DNA of 64,000 nucleotides from Catellatospora coxensis. Lineage in GTDB: Bacteria; Actinomycetota; Actinomycetes; Mycobacteriales; Micromonosporaceae. Location of the stretch: the NCBI RefSeq assembly GCF_016862635.1, contig NZ_BONI01000032.1:31776-95775 (forward strand), given 5' to 3'. The notes beneath the pieces are model-generated. The model was not told the DNA's origin and searched no databases. It was given only the letters and a program-made list of their open reading frames with translations. Position numbers and translations under genes: made by a program. Below are positions 29,034 through 37,835 of this stretch, one piece after another (the stretch's first letter is position 1; each line of letters starts with the position of its first letter).

Positions 29034-30322
29034 CAGCGCACTCCCTTCACCGGCAGCACGGCGAGCGCGCCGAGCACCGAGATCACCCCGGACGCCAGGT
29101 ACAGCGTCCCGAAACCGCCCCACTGCGCCACCACGAACGCGCCGAGCAGCGGGGCCACCGCCTGCGGCACCGCGGTGGCGATGTTCATGATGCCGAGGTC
29201 CTTGCCGCGCGCCGCCGGGTCCGGCAGCACCTGGGTGGCCAGCGCCTGGTCCACCGACAGGAAGCAGCCGTAGCCCAGGCCCAGCAGGCCCGCCCCGACG
29301 GTGGCCACGGTCAGGTTCGGGAAGAACGCCAGCAGCACCGCCGCGACGCCCTGCAGACCCGACGAGACGAGAACGAAGACCTTGCGCCGCCCGAAACGGT
29401 CCGACAGCCGGCCCAGGAACAGCGCGGCCAGCACCACGAACAGCATGTAGATCAGCGTCAGGACGAGCAGCTCGTCCTCGGCCTTCGCCACCTTCACGTG
29501 GTACATCAGGAAGTAGAGCAGCAGGGTCGTGCCCAGCGCGTTGCCGACGTTGACCAGGATGCGGCTGAGCAGCGTCCAGCCGAAGTCGGGGTAGCGCCGC
29601 GGGCTGATCCAGAACCCGGCGGCCAGCTCACGGAAGCTGAACGGCGGCCGGGCCGCGCGCGGCAGCACCTGGTCGGGCGCGCCGAGCACGAACGGCAGCA
29701 CCAGCAGCACCAGCAGCCCGGCCATCAGCGAGTAGCCGATGAACTGGCTCAGTGCCAGCGCCGTGACCAGCACGATGCCGAGGATGGTGCCGATCGCCTG
29801 CGGGGCGGAGATCCACCCGGAGATGTAGCCGCGCTGGCCCACCGGGACCTGGTCGGAGATGGTGGCGGTGAGCGCCGCGGTCAGCACGCAGAAGCCGACC
29901 AGGGTCAGCGTCCACCAGACGCCGATGCCGACGATGCCGTTCTGCAGCCCGAGCACCACCAGCGAGGCCGCGAACAGCAGCGCGCCGAAGGCGATCCAGG
30001 GGCGGCGGCGGCCGAAGCGCGACACCGTGCGGTCGGACAGGGCGCCCGTCAGCGGGTACGCGATCAGCGCGAACGCGCCCGCGATGCCCGACACCACGCC
30101 GAAGGCCACCACGTTGTCGACCCAGTCCGTGGACTTGAGCTGCGCCTCGACCTGAATCGGCAGCAGCAGCTGCACCGGGGTCAGCTGGGCCATCCAGATG
30201 CCCAGCCAGGCCAGCGCGAACAGGCTGATCCAGCGACCGGTGACCGGCCGTTCCGGCTCGGCGAACGGAGCAGGCGGGGGCGTTGCGGGGTCAGCCGTGG
30301 TAAGCGTGGCCGGCTCGGTCAT
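29033..30322 (-). CDS. MFS sugar transporter (SLC45/GPH-like)
   Basis: 429 residues with about 12 membrane helices. The loop after helix 2 reads GALSDRTVSRFGRRRPWI, and the matching loop in the second half GRLSDRFGRRKVFV; the first is typical of sugar/proton symporter-type MFS proteins. First gene of the operon; ATG 30322 has GAGGA 7 nt upstream. A control region with twin inverted repeats separates it from the divergent beta-helix gene. Confidence 0.88.
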   Translation of the reverse strand: MTEPATLTTADPATPPPAPFAEPERPVTGRWISLFALAWLGIWMAQLTPVQLLLPIQVEAQLKSTDWVDNVVAFGVVSGIAGAFALIAYPLTGALSDRTVSRFGRRRPWIAFGALLFAASLVVLGLQNGIVGIGVWWTLTLVGFCVLTAALTATISDQVPVGQRGYISGWISAPQAIGTILGIVLVTALALSQFIGYSLMAGLLVLLVLPFVLGAPDQVLPRAARPPFSFRELAAGFWISPRRYPDFGWTLLSRILVNVGNALGTTLLLYFLMYHVKVAKAEDELLVLTLIYMLFVVLAALFLGRLSDRFGRRKVFVLVSSGLQGVAAVLLAFFPNLTVATVGAGLLGLGYGCFLSVDQALATQVLPDPAARGKDLGIMNIATAVPQAVAPLLGAFVVAQWGGFGTLYLASGVISVLGALAVLPVKGVR

Positions 30323-30357
30323 GGGGGGTCCTCGAGGCCAAGTGTGATTCCCGTCGC

Positions 30358-30473
30358 GGCGGAGTTTAGAGAACTTTTCATGTTTGCACCAGGCACCCCA
30401 CCCGGACAGATGAACAGCAGCGCGTCGCGGCGCGGGGTCTGGCCAGAACGTGAAACCTTCTCTAGGCTCCGCC
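30358..30473. promoter_or_regulatory. Mirror-image promoter/operator pair
   Basis: A 25-nt segment at 30358-30382 and its inverted counterpart at 30449-30473 agree at 20 positions: GGCGGAGnnTAGAGAAnnTTTCA. Read towards either gene, each contains TGAAAnnTTCTCTA followed by a TANNNT -10 (TAAACT towards the MFS operon, TAGGCT towards the beta-helix gene, 8 nt before its ATG). The GAAAnnTTC dyad is a likely site for one regulator acting on both promoters. Confidence 0.6.
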
Positions 30474-30476
30474 GCC

Positions 30477-32537
30477 ATGAAGGCATACACACGTCTGCTC
30501 GGCATCGTCGCCGTGGCGGCGATCGCCATACTCGGTCCGGGCACCGCGGCCTCCGCGCACGAGGAGCGGGCCACCCGCGAGCTGGACGGCACCGGCAGCG
30601 TGCCCACCTATCGCACCACCGGGCCCACGCTGCTGGTCTGCAAGACCGACCCGGCCGACTTCGCCACCCGCATCGCCGGCTACCCGGCCGAGCTGAAGAC
30701 CGCGAACGAGCAGCTGTGGACGCAGTGCCAGCAGGAGGGGTACCGGCACATCCAGCAGGCCGTGGACGCCGCCCACCTGCCCGGCACGAACATCAAGATC
30801 CTGCCCGGGGTGTACCTGGAGGAGCCGAGCACCGCCCCGGCCAGCCCCGAGTGCGCCGCCATGGAGAACGGCGCGGTGCGCGGCCGCATCTACGGCTACC
30901 CGGTCCTCACCTGGGACCAGCAGCTCGCCTGCCCGCACCTGGCCAACCTCGTCGCCATCCTCGGCAAGAAGAACCTCCAGCTCGAAGGCACCGGCGCGAA
31001 GCCGGAGGACGTGCTCGTCGACGCGCAGTACAAGAAGCTCAACGCGATCCGGGCCGACAACGCCGACGGCGTGTACTTCCGCAACATGTCCGCGCAGCGG
31101 GCGCAGTTCAACGCCTTCTACATCATGGAGACCGACGGCTTCGTCGTCGACCGGACCATGGGCCGCTGGAACGACGAGTACGCCTTCCTCACCTTCGCCG
31201 TCGACCACGGCCTCTACACCGACTGCGAGGGCTACGGCAACGGCGACTCCGCCTTCTACCCGGGCGCCGCCTCGAACATCAACAAGGACCGGGGCCACGA
31301 CGTGCCCCGCTACGCCGTCGAGATCCAGCGCTGCTACGGCCACCACAACACGCTGGGCTACTCCGGCACCGCCGGCGACTCGGTCTGGGTGCACGACAGC
31401 GTGTTCACCGAGAACACCGCGGGCATCGCCACCGACAGCGCCTTCCCCGACCACCCGGGCATGCCGCAGAACCACTCGAAGTTCGAGAACAACGTCATCG
31501 CGAACAACAACACCGACTACTACCGGCACATCGTCGACGGCACCTGCAAGAAGCCCTTCGCCGAGCGCGGTTACGAGCAGGGCGTGGTGTGCCCGGCGGT
31601 CGGCCTGCCGGTCGGCGCGGGCGTGGTCAACCCGGGCGGCAACTACAACATCTGGCGCGGCAACCACATCTACGGGAACAAGTACTCGGGCTTCGTGACC
31701 AGCTTCGTGCCGGGCTTCGTACGCAACGACACCGAGTTCGCGCAGCAGTTCGACACCTCGCACCACAACCGCTACCTCGACAACGTCATGGGGGTCAGCG
31801 AGCAGGGCGAGGCCAAGCCGAACGGGCTGAACTTCTGGTGGGACGGGCAGGGTGTCGGCAGCTGCTGGACGGACATGTCCGCCACGAACATCCGTACCGT
31901 GCCCGGCTGCGGCGACGACGACCTGCCTGCCATCGGCTCGCACCGCTACCTCGGCGAGCCCGCCGGGACGCTCAAGATGTACGCCTGCGCCGGCTACGAC
32001 GGCGGACGGCAGCACCTGCCGTCGGACTGCGACTGGTACGGCGAGTACGCCGCCTCCGGGCTGGAGCGCATCGAGGTGAAGTGGGCGTTCGGCGGCGCGG
32101 TCGTGCTCGGCCTGCTGGCGATCGGCCTCTACTACCGCCGCCTGCGCTCCTCGAAGCGGGCGCTGGCCGGGCTGCTGCTCGCGGTCGGCGGCCTGACCGT
32201 CGGTGTCTTCGGCACCGTCGAGATGGGCAGCGTCCTGCACCCGATCGGCCTCGCCCTGTACGGCGCCGGCTTCGCCCTGCTCGGCCTGGCCCTGCGCCGT
32301 ACCCACGCCCGCAAGCTGGGCACGACCACGCTGATCGTGGCCGCCTTCGCACTGCTCGGCGCGATCGACCACGGGCTGATCATGATCCCGTGGCTGCCGG
32401 TCTCCCCTGCCCTGCTGCGGGTGCTGACCGAGTTCGTCTGGATCCCGTGGGCCCTCGGCGCGGTCATCGTCGCCGGGCGCACCCCCGCAGCGGCATCCGC
32501 CATCCCGGCGGCCGAGCCGGCGCCCGTCACGGCCTGA
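30477..32537 (+). CDS. Secreted right-handed beta-helix protein with C-terminal membrane helices
   Basis: 686 residues. Signal peptide (cleavage near ASAHEE, about residue 28). The middle (about 70-520) is a parallel beta-helix with the HIQQAVDAAHLPGTNIKILP entry typical of pectate-lyase-like folds, and repeated Asn/Gly turns such as HDSVFTENTAGIA, ENNVIANNNTDYY and GNHIYGNKYSGF. The tail (about 530-665) contains five hydrophobic helices, so the beta-helix is probably displayed outside the membrane. No catalytic residues can be assigned. ATG 30477 has no ribosome site but a TAGGCT -10 lies 8 nt upstream, so a leaderless transcript is likely. Divergent from the sugar operon and sharing its promoter repeat. 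Confidence 0.8.
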   Translation: MKAYTRLLGIVAVAAIAILGPGTAASAHEERATRELDGTGSVPTYRTTGPTLLVCKTDPADFATRIAGYPAELKTANEQLWTQCQQEGYRHIQQAVDAAHLPGTNIKILPGVYLEEPSTAPASPECAAMENGAVRGRIYGYPVLTWDQQLACPHLANLVAILGKKNLQLEGTGAKPEDVLVDAQYKKLNAIRADNADGVYFRNMSAQRAQFNAFYIMETDGFVVDRTMGRWNDEYAFLTFAVDHGLYTDCEGYGNGDSAFYPGAASNINKDRGHDVPRYAVEIQRCYGHHNTLGYSGTAGDSVWVHDSVFTENTAGIATDSAFPDHPGMPQNHSKFENNVIANNNTDYYRHIVDGTCKKPFAERGYEQGVVCPAVGLPVGAGVVNPGGNYNIWRGNHIYGNKYSGFVTSFVPGFVRNDTEFAQQFDTSHHNRYLDNVMGVSEQGEAKPNGLNFWWDGQGVGSCWTDMSATNIRTVPGCGDDDLPAIGSHRYLGEPAGTLKMYACAGYDGGRQHLPSDCDWYGEYAASGLERIEVKWAFGGAVVLGLLAIGLYYRRLRSSKRALAGLLLAVGGLTVGVFGTVEMGSVLHPIGLALYGAGFALLGLALRRTHARKLGTTTLIVAAFALLGAIDHGLIMIPWLPVSPALLRVLTEFVWIPWALGAVIVAGRTPAAASAIPAAEPAPVTA

Positions 32538-32552
32538 CGGCCGCCGCAACGA

Positions 32553-32598
32553 ATCCAGGTGAGTGGTGGCCGCGGAAACGGCCACCACTCACCTGGAT
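32553..32598. terminator. Perfect hairpin between convergent genes
   Basis: Perfect 20-bp arms (32553-32572 and 32579-32598; ATCCAGGTGAGTGGTGGCCG and complement) with a 6-nt CGGAAA loop. Lies 15 bp past the beta-helix gene stop and faces the DUF11 gene stop. A two-way terminator is likely although no strong U-run follows. Confidence 0.75.
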
Positions 32599-32657
32599 CT
32601 TCTGCTCGCCGCCGGCTCACCCGTCCCGACGCCGTCGGGTGGGTCGTGCCGTCGGGA

Positions 32658-34799
32658 CTACTTCTTCACGGCGAGCGCAATCGTGTTCGTGTTGTTGGCG
32701 AGCACGGGGTCGGGCGTCGAACTCTTCACCGTCGCCGTGTTCTCGATCTTGCAGTCGTCCTTGAACTTCAACCGGATCTCGAACGCGACCGTCGCGCCGG
32801 CCGGCAGGCTCGCCGCGGTGCAGGTCACCGTGTGGGTCTCCTTCGCGTAGGCGCACTGCGGGGAGACGTACTCGACCTCGACGTCCTTCGACTTCAGCGG
32901 CAGCTTGTCCAGCACCACGATGTTCTGCGCATCCGACGGGCCGCCCTCGCCGCAGTTCGGTTGCGGCGTCGCCACCGTGCTGGTCTCGCAGCCCTTGTCG
33001 TTGTGCACGGTCAGGACAAAGGTCGCCGTCCGCTTGTCCTTCGAGGTCACCTCGCCGGTCTTGTCGATCCACAGCTCGGCCGAGGTCGTCACCGGCGTCG
33101 TCTTCGTGGCGGTGTCGTTGCCCGGAGTCGGATCGGGCGTGGCCGACGAGATCTTCACCGTGTTCGTCAGCGTGGTGCCCGTGGCGACCGACGGTGCCAC
33201 CAGCACCGTCAGGTAGACCTTCTTGGTCTGGCCCGCCTGGAGCACACCCAGCGCACAGACCACCTGGTTCGGCTGCACGAGGGTGCACACCGTGGTGTCG
33301 TTGCCGTCGACACCGCTCACGTAGGCGGTGCCCGCCGGCAGGGTGTCGGTCAGGACGGTCACCTGCGCGTCCGAAGGCCCGGCGTTCGCGGCGGTCAGGG
33401 TGTAGGTCAGCTTGTTGCCCGCCAGAACCGACGCCGGGGAGTCCGTCTTGGTCACGGACAGATCAGCCGACGCGCTGACGACGGTCGGGACGCTTTCACG
33501 GACGTCGTTGTTGTCCCGGTCGGCGGTCGCGCTGGACACCACCGCTTCGTTGAACAGGCGAGTGCCCGGCACCACGTCCGGCGCCACCAGCCCGACGACG
33601 GTGATCGTCGCGGTCGCGCCGTTGGGCAGGTTGCCCAGGCCGCACACCAGGTCCCGGGCGATCGGCTGGCCGTTGGTGCAGGTCCCCGACGGCGAGGTCA
33701 CCGAAACGAAGCTGACCCCGGCGGGCAGCGTGTCGCGCACGGTCACGTCGTTCGCGGTGGACGGACCGCCGTTCGTCACCTTGATCTCGTATTTCAGCTG
33801 CGTGCCTGCCACGACCGTGGCCGGACCGCTCTTGTCCAGGGTCAGATCGGCCGATCCGACGAAGTCGAGCCGCCCGGTCGCCTTGTTGTTGGAGGTGTCC
33901 GGGTCCTTGGTCGTGCTCTGCACCGTGGCCACGTCGTTGATCTGGGTGACGTCATCGGCCGACGCGGTGACCCGGACGACCTTCCGGCCGCCGGCTGGGA
34001 TCGTGCTCAGGTCGCATTCGATCACGAGCCTGGTGACCGGACCCGAGCTCGTCGGCTGGCAGGTGTCCGGCGCGAGCAGGCGTACGCCCACCAGCTGGAA
34101 CGGTGCGGCCGAGGTGAGTACGTCGGTCAACTCCACCCCCACCGCATCGGACGGCCCGAGGTTGTCGACGTAGATGTCACAGAACCCCTGGGTGCCCGCC
34201 GGGGCAGGTACGTCGGGCTTGCACACCTTGGTGACGGCGAGATCAGCTGCCCGCTTGACCACGGTGATCGTGGTCGCGGTGTTGTTTCCCGGAAGCGGAT
34301 CCCGCAGGTCGGTCGCCGTCACGGTGGCCTCGTTGGTGAGCGACCTGGGCTGGAAGTCGGCCGGCAGGCCGACCTGGATCACCACCGGGACGGTCTGCGC
34401 CGGCAGCAGGTCACCCACCGAGCAGGTGAGCACGTTCGTCCCGGTGCACGGCGGGGTCGAGGACAGCAGCTGCACACCGGCAGGCAGTGTGTCGGTCACC
34501 GTCACGCCGGTCGCCGTCGCCAGACCCGCGTTGGTGACGAAGATCGTGTAGGTCAGCTCCTGCCCGGCGTACACGGGGTCGGGAGTGTCCTCCTTGGTGA
34601 TGCGCAGGTCGGTCACCACCAGTGCCGAGTTCTGGGCAGTGCCGGCAGCCCGGCCGGGCGCGGTCCCGGCGGAGGAGGCCGCTTCGAGCCGGCCCGACCC
34701 TCCGGGAGTCGCCGATGCCGAACCCGGCGTGGCGCCGATCGCCAGTGCGCCGGTCATGGCCAGCACCGCACTGGTGGAAAGTAGGTGTCTACGTGACAC
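32658..34799 (-). CDS. Secreted DUF11 repeat surface protein
   Basis: 713 residues. A signal peptide with a twin-arginine start (SRRHLLS) and cleavage near GSASA is followed by a low-complexity Ser/Ala/Gly segment. Then five DUF11 beta-sandwich repeats, recognisable from openings such as DLRITKEDTPDPVYAGQELT, DLAVTKVCKPDVPAPAG, DLTLDKSGPATVVAG, DLSVTKTDSPASVLAG and ELWIDKTGEVTSKD, usually ending near TDTLPAGV. No LPXTG motif or membrane anchor is seen at the end (TIALAVKK), so it is released or bound non-covalently. GTG 34799 has GGGG 6 nt upstream; an earlier TTG at 34862 is unlikely. Probably structural or adhesive. Confidence 0.85.
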   Translation of the reverse strand: MSRRHLLSTSAVLAMTGALAIGATPGSASATPGGSGRLEAASSAGTAPGRAAGTAQNSALVVTDLRITKEDTPDPVYAGQELTYTIFVTNAGLATATGVTVTDTLPAGVQLLSSTPPCTGTNVLTCSVGDLLPAQTVPVVIQVGLPADFQPRSLTNEATVTATDLRDPLPGNNTATTITVVKRAADLAVTKVCKPDVPAPAGTQGFCDIYVDNLGPSDAVGVELTDVLTSAAPFQLVGVRLLAPDTCQPTSSGPVTRLVIECDLSTIPAGGRKVVRVTASADDVTQINDVATVQSTTKDPDTSNNKATGRLDFVGSADLTLDKSGPATVVAGTQLKYEIKVTNGGPSTANDVTVRDTLPAGVSFVSVTSPSGTCTNGQPIARDLVCGLGNLPNGATATITVVGLVAPDVVPGTRLFNEAVVSSATADRDNNDVRESVPTVVSASADLSVTKTDSPASVLAGNKLTYTLTAANAGPSDAQVTVLTDTLPAGTAYVSGVDGNDTTVCTLVQPNQVVCALGVLQAGQTKKVYLTVLVAPSVATGTTLTNTVKISSATPDPTPGNDTATKTTPVTTSAELWIDKTGEVTSKDKRTATFVLTVHNDKGCETSTVATPQPNCGEGGPSDAQNIVVLDKLPLKSKDVEVEYVSPQCAYAKETHTVTCTAASLPAGATVAFEIRLKFKDDCKIENTATVKSSTPDPVLANNTNTIALAVKK

Positions 34800-34855
34800 G
34801 GTGTCCCCTGTCTGGTTGAAACGGGTCAAAACCCGATTCATCAACGCGCAAGACG

Positions 34856-34890
34856 TACGCAAAGTGACTAGTTAGCTACGCTAAGCGACT
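34856..34890. promoter_or_regulatory. Tandem 14-bp repeats upstream of the DUF11 gene
   Basis: TACGCAAAGTGACT (34856-34869) and TACGCTAAGCGACT (34877-34890) match at 12 of 14 positions with starts 21 bp apart, about two helical turns. They lie 57-91 bp upstream of the DUF11 start codon. Tandem sites with this spacing are typical for OmpR/SARP-type activators. Confidence 0.5.
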
Positions 34891-34933
34891 ATTCCGTGAC
34901 GACAGCCCGGTGACCACCGGATCGCCTCATGCC

Positions 34934-34947
34934 AGAGAGCGCTCTCT
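34934..34947. promoter_or_regulatory. LacI-type operator 1
   Basis: Perfect 14-bp palindrome AGAGAGCGCTCTCT with the central GCGC of LacI-family operators. It lies between the DUF11 gene and the GH16 remnant, 124 bp from a second copy. Confidence 0.6.
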
Positions 34948-35023
34948 AGTTCAAGCCTCAACGCATACCCCATGGTCAGATTTGTTAACAAGGTGATCGG
35001 TAACATCACCTGAATCCTGGCCA

Positions 35024-35069
35024 TTGACAGGTGCGGAGGCGACCGTCTACAAAGCGCGAGAGCGCTCTC
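35024..35069 (+). promoter_or_regulatory. Promoter and LacI-type operator 2 of the decayed GH16 gene
   Basis: TTGACA (35024-35029) and a TACAAA-like -10 at 35048-35053 (18-nt spacer) are followed by the palindrome GAGAGCGCTCTC (35058-35069), which would cover the transcription start. This is a standard repressor layout for polysaccharide-degradation genes. Confidence 0.6.
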
Positions 35070-35120
35070 TCGCGACTGCCGCCCGGCGGCCGCGGACATC
35101 ATTCCTCGATGGAGGTTCCC

Positions 35121-35952
35121 GTGACCCCCGCTCGACCGGCGCCCGCCCACGCGCCGAATCCCGCTCAGCGCCGCCGCCACGCGGCCCTCGCCGGCCTCGC
35201 CGCCGCCACCACGATCAAACTGCCAGGGCAACTTCCACACGTACGCGATCGAGTGGGACACGAGTGTGAGCCCGCAGGTGCTGCGCTGGTACGTCGACGG
35301 CGTGCAGTTCTTCACCGTGACGCAGAACCAGGTCGGCTCGTACTGGTCGAACATGACCAGCCACGAGGGCTACTTCATCCTGCTCAACGTCGCGATGGGC
35401 GGCGCGTTCCCGAACGGCGTGGCCGGATACTCCACGCCGACGAGCGGCACCAGGTCCGGGGTGCCGATGCTGGTGGACTACGTCGCCGTGTACACCAAGG
35501 GCGGCGGCTCCACCCCGACGGCGGGCCCGAGCTCGCCGGCACCGACGTCGGGCAGCGGGACCCGGAGCGCGTACAGCACGATCCAGGCGGAGTCGTACAA
35601 CGCCCAATCCGGGATCGTGCCCGGCAGTGACCAGATCGGCTACATCGCGGGCGGCGACTGGGCCCGCTACGACAACGTCGACTTCGGCGGCACGTCGCCG
35701 AAGGACTTCCTCGCCCGGGTGTCCTCCGGGGCCGCGAGCGGGGTCAGCGGCACGGTGGAGGTCCGGATCGACAGCCTCGCCGGCGCCCCGATCGGCAGCT
35801 TCTCGCTGGCCAACACGGGCGGGTGGAGCAGCTTCCGGGAGGTGCCCGGCAACGTCAGCGCCGTGACCGGCAAGCACACCGTGTTCCTGACCTTCGCCAG
35901 CGGCCAGCCCGCCGACTTCGTCAACGTCGACTGGCTCGTCTTCCGCAAGTGA
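35121..35952 (+). pseudogene. Decayed GH16 glucanase (signal, lost catalytic core, CBM6 tail)
   Basis: A GTG at 35121 with GGAGG 5 nt upstream opens a signal-peptide-like start (QRRRHAALAGLAAATT). After about 34 codons this frame leaves any protein-like sequence. The next frame then carries the end of a GH16 domain, from GNFHTYAIEWD (about 35227) through RWYVDGVQFFTVTQNQVG, HEGYFILLNVAMGGAFP and MLVDYVAVYTKG, then a Ser/Thr/Pro linker and a full CBM6 (IQAESYNAQSG, GGDWARYDNVDFG, FVNVDWLVF). The GH16 catalytic E-x-D-x-x-E segment and everything before it are missing. A deletion with frame change therefore removed the core. Translation from an internal GTG at 35266 could give a 228-residue tail without catalytic residues. 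Confidence 0.82.
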
Positions 35953-35994
35953 CGCACCACGCGTGGCCTGCGCGCCAGCCGGGTGGGTGTTAAG

Positions 35995-36036
35995 AAGGGC
36001 ACCTTCTACATCGCGGAGCGATGTGAAGGTGCCCTT
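35995..36036. terminator. Bidirectional hairpin terminator
   Basis: AAGGGCACCTTC...ACATCG pairs with CGATGT...AAGGTGCCCTT with a one-base bulge and a 4-5 nt loop. It lies between the GH16 remnant and the convergent ThDP-enzyme gene. Confidence 0.75.
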
Positions 36037-36045
36037 CCTTCTGCT

Positions 36046-37677
36046 CTAGGCGAGGTTGGCGGAGCGGGGGTAGGCGTCGTCGGGGTCGGTGATGACGTTG
36101 ACGAGGTAGGGGACGCCGGCGGAGAAGGCGCGGTCGAGGGCGGCGGGCAGGTCGGCGGCCTTGGCGACGGTTTCGCCGCCGCCGCCGAGGGCCTTGACGA
36201 CCTCGTCGTAGCGCAGGCCGGGCTGCAGGTCGGCGGCGACGTCGTAGCCGTACATGGCGCGCATGGGGTGCTTCTCCAGGCCCCAGATGCCGTTGTTGCC
36301 GACGACCATGACGACGGAGAGCTGCTGGCGCACCAGTGACTCGACGTCCATCAGGGAGAAGCCGGCCGCGCCGTCGCCCATCAGGACGCAGATCTGGCGG
36401 TCGGGGTAGGTGACGCGGGCGCCCATGGCGTAGCCCATGCCGGTGCCGAGGCAGCCGTACGGGCCGGGGTCGAGCCAACTGCCGGGGACCGAGGGCTCCA
36501 GGTAGCGCCCGGCGTACGAGACGAAGTCGCCGCCGTCGCCGATGGTGACCGCGTCCGCGGCCAGCACCTTGCGCAGTTCTCCGTACACCCGGGCCGGTTT
36601 GATCAGGTCGGTGTCGGCCTGCATCTCCAGCTCGTGCTTGGCGGCCTGGGCCTGCTCGGCGGCCCGCAGCGTGGCCACCCAGTCCCCGTGGTCCACCCGT
36701 TCCCCCGCGTACTCCGCGAGGCCGGTGAGGACGGCGCGCAGGTCGCCGGCGGGCGACACGGCGACGGAGACGTGCTGGGCGCGCTGGCTCGGCGCGTCGA
36801 CGACGTGCACGACCTGCGCCGCGCCGAAGTCGCCGAAGCCGAGCCGGAAGTCCAGCGGGGTGCCCACGACCACGACCACGTCGGCCCCGTCCAGGGCCTT
36901 GCGGCGGGACTTGGCGAAGGCCAGCGGGTGGCTCGGGGGCAGCGAGCCGCGGCCCATGCCGTTGGCGAAGACGGGCACGGTCAGCGCCTCGGCGGCGGCC
37001 CGCAGCGCCTCGGTCGCGTCCCCGCCGTACACGTCGGATCCGGCGATGATCACGGGCCGCTGTGCGGCGGCGATGAGGCGGGCGGCCTGCTCGACCAGGT
37101 CCGGGTCCGGCTCCAGCACGTCGATCCGCGGCGCGACCGCCTTGCCGTCGCCGGTGCTGAAGACGACTTCGAGCGGCAGGTCCAGGAACGACGGCCCGCG
37201 GTGCGGGGTGAGCGCGTGCTCCAGCGCGGTGGTCACGGCCGCGGTGATGTCGTCGGTGGACGTGACGGTGGCGGCGTGTTTGGTGACCGGCGCGACGATC
37301 GGCAGGTGGTCGATCTCCTGCAGCGAGCCGGAACCCCAGCGGAACTGCGGGGCGCGACCGCCGAGCACCAGCACCGGCGCGGCGTTGAAGAAGGCGCTGG
37401 TCAGACCGGAGACGCCGTTGGTGACACCGGGACCGGCGGTGAGCACCGCGACGCCCGGCCGGCGCTGCAGCTTGGCGACCGCCTCGGCGGCGAAGACGGC
37501 GGTCTGCTCGTGCCGTACGTCGTACAACGGGAAGCCCGCCTGGTGCGCCGCGTCGTACACCGGGAAGACGTGCCCCCCGGACAGGGTGAACATCTCGCGT
37601 ACGCCCGCGGCCTGCAGCGCGGCGAGCGCCAGCTGCCCGCCGTGGCCCGAAATAGCGATGTCAGAGGTCTCAGCCAT
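36046..37677 (-). CDS. Thiamine diphosphate enzyme, acetolactate-synthase-like
   Basis: 543 residues with the three-domain ThDP layout. The cofactor-activating Glu is in RHEQTAVFAAEA (about 56-67); the ThDP/Mg motif is GDGAAGFSLMDVESLV with NNGIWG following. It is close to acetolactate synthase large subunits but could equally be an oxalyl-CoA decarboxylase- or 2-hydroxyacyl-CoA-lyase-type enzyme. No ilvN-type regulatory subunit is adjacent, which argues against a role in branched-chain biosynthesis. An enoyl-CoA hydratase gene lies 158 bp upstream on the same strand. Confidence 0.85.
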   Translation of the reverse strand: MAETSDIAISGHGGQLALAALQAAGVREMFTLSGGHVFPVYDAAHQAGFPLYDVRHEQTAVFAAEAVAKLQRRPGVAVLTAGPGVTNGVSGLTSAFFNAAPVLVLGGRAPQFRWGSGSLQEIDHLPIVAPVTKHAATVTSTDDITAAVTTALEHALTPHRGPSFLDLPLEVVFSTGDGKAVAPRIDVLEPDPDLVEQAARLIAAAQRPVIIAGSDVYGGDATEALRAAAEALTVPVFANGMGRGSLPPSHPLAFAKSRRKALDGADVVVVVGTPLDFRLGFGDFGAAQVVHVVDAPSQRAQHVSVAVSPAGDLRAVLTGLAEYAGERVDHGDWVATLRAAEQAQAAKHELEMQADTDLIKPARVYGELRKVLAADAVTIGDGGDFVSYAGRYLEPSVPGSWLDPGPYGCLGTGMGYAMGARVTYPDRQICVLMGDGAAGFSLMDVESLVRQQLSVVMVVGNNGIWGLEKHPMRAMYGYDVAADLQPGLRYDEVVKALGGGGETVAKAADLPAALDRAFSAGVPYLVNVITDPDDAYPRSANLA

Positions 37678-37835
37678 GACCGTGTCCCTTCGTGTGCCGG
37701 GAGCCTATCCAGCACGCGAGAAAATATGAAGAGGACTCACAAACTCTCGCGTATGCGTGTCCGGCGCGCCGCACGTGGACCCGGCGGCGCGCCGATGCAG
37801 GCCGACACCGGGTAGGGAGCCCGGTCGCGGCGGTG

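Noticed and set aside
29498..32764. A 1,088-codon plus-strand frame across the MFS and beta-helix genes
   Set aside because: Antisense and out-of-frame sequence; the beta-helix gene in another frame has signal peptide and domain support.
35266..35952. GH16 tail plus CBM6 as an independent intact gene
   Set aside because: The internal GTG has no good ribosome site and the GH16 domain begins mid-fold; a decayed gene explains the upstream signal peptide and promoter better.
36046..37677. Assigning ilvB to the ThDP enzyme
   Set aside because: No ilvN or ilvC neighbours, and the family includes several other reactions, so the symbol is not supported.
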